Shown here: positions 4,889 to 6,089 of the stretch, piece after piece | Layout of the letters: every line of letters starts with the position of its first letter | Numbering within the stretch: position 1 is the first letter of the stretch | From: an uncultured Collinsella sp. | Lineage (GTDB): Bacteria; Actinomycetota; Coriobacteriia; Coriobacteriales; Coriobacteriaceae | Reading direction: 5' to 3' | Assembly (NCBI GenBank): GCA_958448375.1 | Contig: CAUDDU010000065.1 | Span: forward strand, 1 to 6,089 | Length of the DNA: 6,089 nucleotides | Position numbers and translations under genes: made by a program | Notes under the pieces: model-generated | What the model was told of the DNA's origin: nothing | The model's input: the letters and a program-made list of their open reading frames with translations, nothing else | The model's database searches: none

Positions 4889-6089
4889 GTGAAGTCCCTC
4901 ACCTCTTTTGCAAAGCGCTCAGCCCAGCTTGCCGCCGGCTTTGTCTGCGCTATCGCCCTTGCCGCTGGCGCGCCCACCGTCGCCGGCGCCCAAGTGCTCA
5001 CGACCGACAATGTTTGCGGCAAAACCGCCGATGCGCGCGGCATCACGGCCGAAAACCTGCCCGATATCGATGCGACCAATGCCCTCGTCATGGGCAAAGA
5101 CGGTACCGTCTACTATGCCCGCGGCGCCGATGAGCAGGTCAAGATTGCCTCGATCACCAAGGTCATGACCGCAATCCTAACCGTCGAGAATTGCAAGATG
5201 GACGAGAAGGTCACGGTGAGCAACGCCGCAGCCACCGTGGGTAATTCGACCGCTGGCTTGCTCGAAGGCGACGAGCTTACCGTTGAGCAGGCACTGCGTG
5301 GCCTGATGATTCCCTCGGGCAACGACGCCGCCATCGTGCTCGCCGAATATGTGGGCAAGAAGATCGACCCCAAGACCAAAGACGCCGAGGCCACATTTGT
5401 GAAGGCCATGAACGAGCGCGCTAAGAAGCTCGGCTGCACCGGTACGCTTTTTGAAAACCCGCATGGTCTGGACTTTGATGAGTGGGCTGGCAATATGCAC
5501 TCAACCGCACACGACGTAGCGCTGATGATGCAGGAGGCCATGAAAAACGACACGATCCGCGAGGTCGTAGCGAGCGAGGATTCCTGGATCGAGGTCACGG
5601 GCGCCGACGGCACCGACCATTCGCATTCCATGGACACGCATAACTATTTGCTGGGCCAAGATGGCAACATCGGCGGCAAGACCGGCACCACCGACGACGC
5701 GGGCTATTGCTTTACGAGCGCCTACAACCGCGACGGCGACGAGATCTACACCGTTATTTTGAACTCCACCACCACCGATCAGCGCTTTACCGATACCGCC
5801 ACCCTTGCCAACTGGTACTACGGCCACAAGGTGACGGTCGCAATCGCCAACACGCAGGAAAAGACCGCCAACGGCAACCCGCTTATGGCGCGCATTGGCC
5901 AAACCGACTGGACGGATAAGACGATCGACGCCACACTCGCCGATCCTACGGCGCAAGCGACCGTGTTTTCCCTTGCCGGCGAGGTGACCGAAAAGGTTAG
6001 CTACGACGATCTTTCGGGCACGGTGCATGTGGGCGACAAGGTGGGCAGTGTTACTCTCAAGCAGGACGGCACCAAAATCGCCGTTATGG
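4889..6089 (+). CDS. Secreted D-alanyl-D-alanine carboxypeptidase, PBP5-like (3' end outside window)
   Basis: Serine peptidase of family S11 (DacA/PBP5 type) that removes the terminal D-Ala from peptidoglycan pentapeptides outside the cell membrane, limiting cross-linking. 400 codons are visible. A signal peptide has a Lys/Arg-rich start, a hydrophobic core LAAGFVCAIALAAGA and a likely cut after AGA near residue 34. The active-site motifs are in order: SITK with nucleophile Ser88 and Lys91, SGN (143-145), and KTG (264-266) in NIGGKTGTTDDAGYCF. After about residue 300 comes a beta-rich stretch like the PBP5 C-terminal domain (HVGDKVGSVTLKQDG). A membrane anchor may follow beyond the edge. The GTG start puts the signal peptide at the N-terminus with a weak GAAAG (4876-4880) site. 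An in-frame ATG at 4820 has no ribosome-binding site and lies before the candidate -10. It diverges from the vanR-like gene. Confidence 0.93.
   Translation, partial: MKSLTSFAKRSAQLAAGFVCAIALAAGAPTVAGAQVLTTDNVCGKTADARGITAENLPDIDATNALVMGKDGTVYYARGADEQVKIASITKVMTAILTVENCKMDEKVTVSNAAATVGNSTAGLLEGDELTVEQALRGLMIPSGNDAAIVLAEYVGKKIDPKTKDAEATFVKAMNERAKKLGCTGTLFENPHGLDFDEWAGNMHSTAHDVALMMQEAMKNDTIREVVASEDSWIEVTGADGTDHSHSMDTHNYLLGQDGNIGGKTGTTDDAGYCFTSAYNRDGDEIYTVILNSTTTDQRFTDTATLANWYYGHKVTVAIANTQEKTANGNPLMARIGQTDWTDKTIDATLADPTAQATVFSLAGEVTEKVSYDDLSGTVHVGDKVGSVTLKQDGTKIAVM

Noticed and set aside
5113..6028. Minus-strand open frames opposite the carboxypeptidase (5113-5637, 5501-6028)
   Set aside because: The plus strand carries SITK, SGN and KTG in correct order and spacing. 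The antisense frames show only low-complexity Ser/Ala or Val/Gly-rich sequence.

Overview
The window is about 6.1 kb of GC-rich (roughly 60% by eye), densely packed bacterial chromosome. It holds six protein genes, two of them cut by the window edges. The genes use clear GGAGG-type ribosome-binding sites. The kinase and regulator pairs are of Gram-positive type, and one pair closely resembles VanR/VanS. High GC together with Firmicute-like cell-wall signalling proteins suggests a high-GC Gram-positive gut anaerobe, most likely a coriobacterium such as Collinsella or a relative. This assignment is an inference from protein style and base composition, not from a marker gene.

Five genes lie on the minus strand. 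In transcription order they are: a VanR-type response regulator (4691-3996), a VanS-type histidine kinase with four predicted membrane helices (3969-2731), the phosphate-transport ATPase PstB (2627-1752), a PhoP/PhoB-type response regulator (1687-959), and a PhoR-type histidine kinase (955 to beyond position 1). The sixth gene, on the plus strand from 4889 and running off the right edge, encodes a secreted PBP5-like D-alanyl-D-alanine carboxypeptidase. It diverges from the VanR-type gene across a 197-bp intergenic region that contains an imperfect inverted repeat and candidate -10 elements facing both ways.

The left half is a phosphate-response module. PstB energises high-affinity phosphate uptake, and PhoP/PhoR is the usual sensor-regulator pair for phosphate limitation. 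Upstream of pstB are three hexamers with an 11-bp period that resemble PhoP half-sites, which suggests autoregulation. The pstS, pstC, pstA and phoU genes are not next to pstB here. The right half looks like a cell-envelope module: a VanRS-like pair back to back with an enzyme that trims the D-Ala-D-Ala end of peptidoglycan stem peptides, but with no vanH, ligase or vanX gene in view.

There are no RNA genes, insertion sequences, CRISPR arrays or prophage genes visible, no convincing rho-independent terminator, and no gene-free stretch above 300 bases. Nothing seen amounts to a clearly new system. The most interesting points are the VanRS-like/carboxypeptidase pairing, the small-loop membrane sensor on a VanS-like core, the possible Pho box and the inverted repeats between genes.
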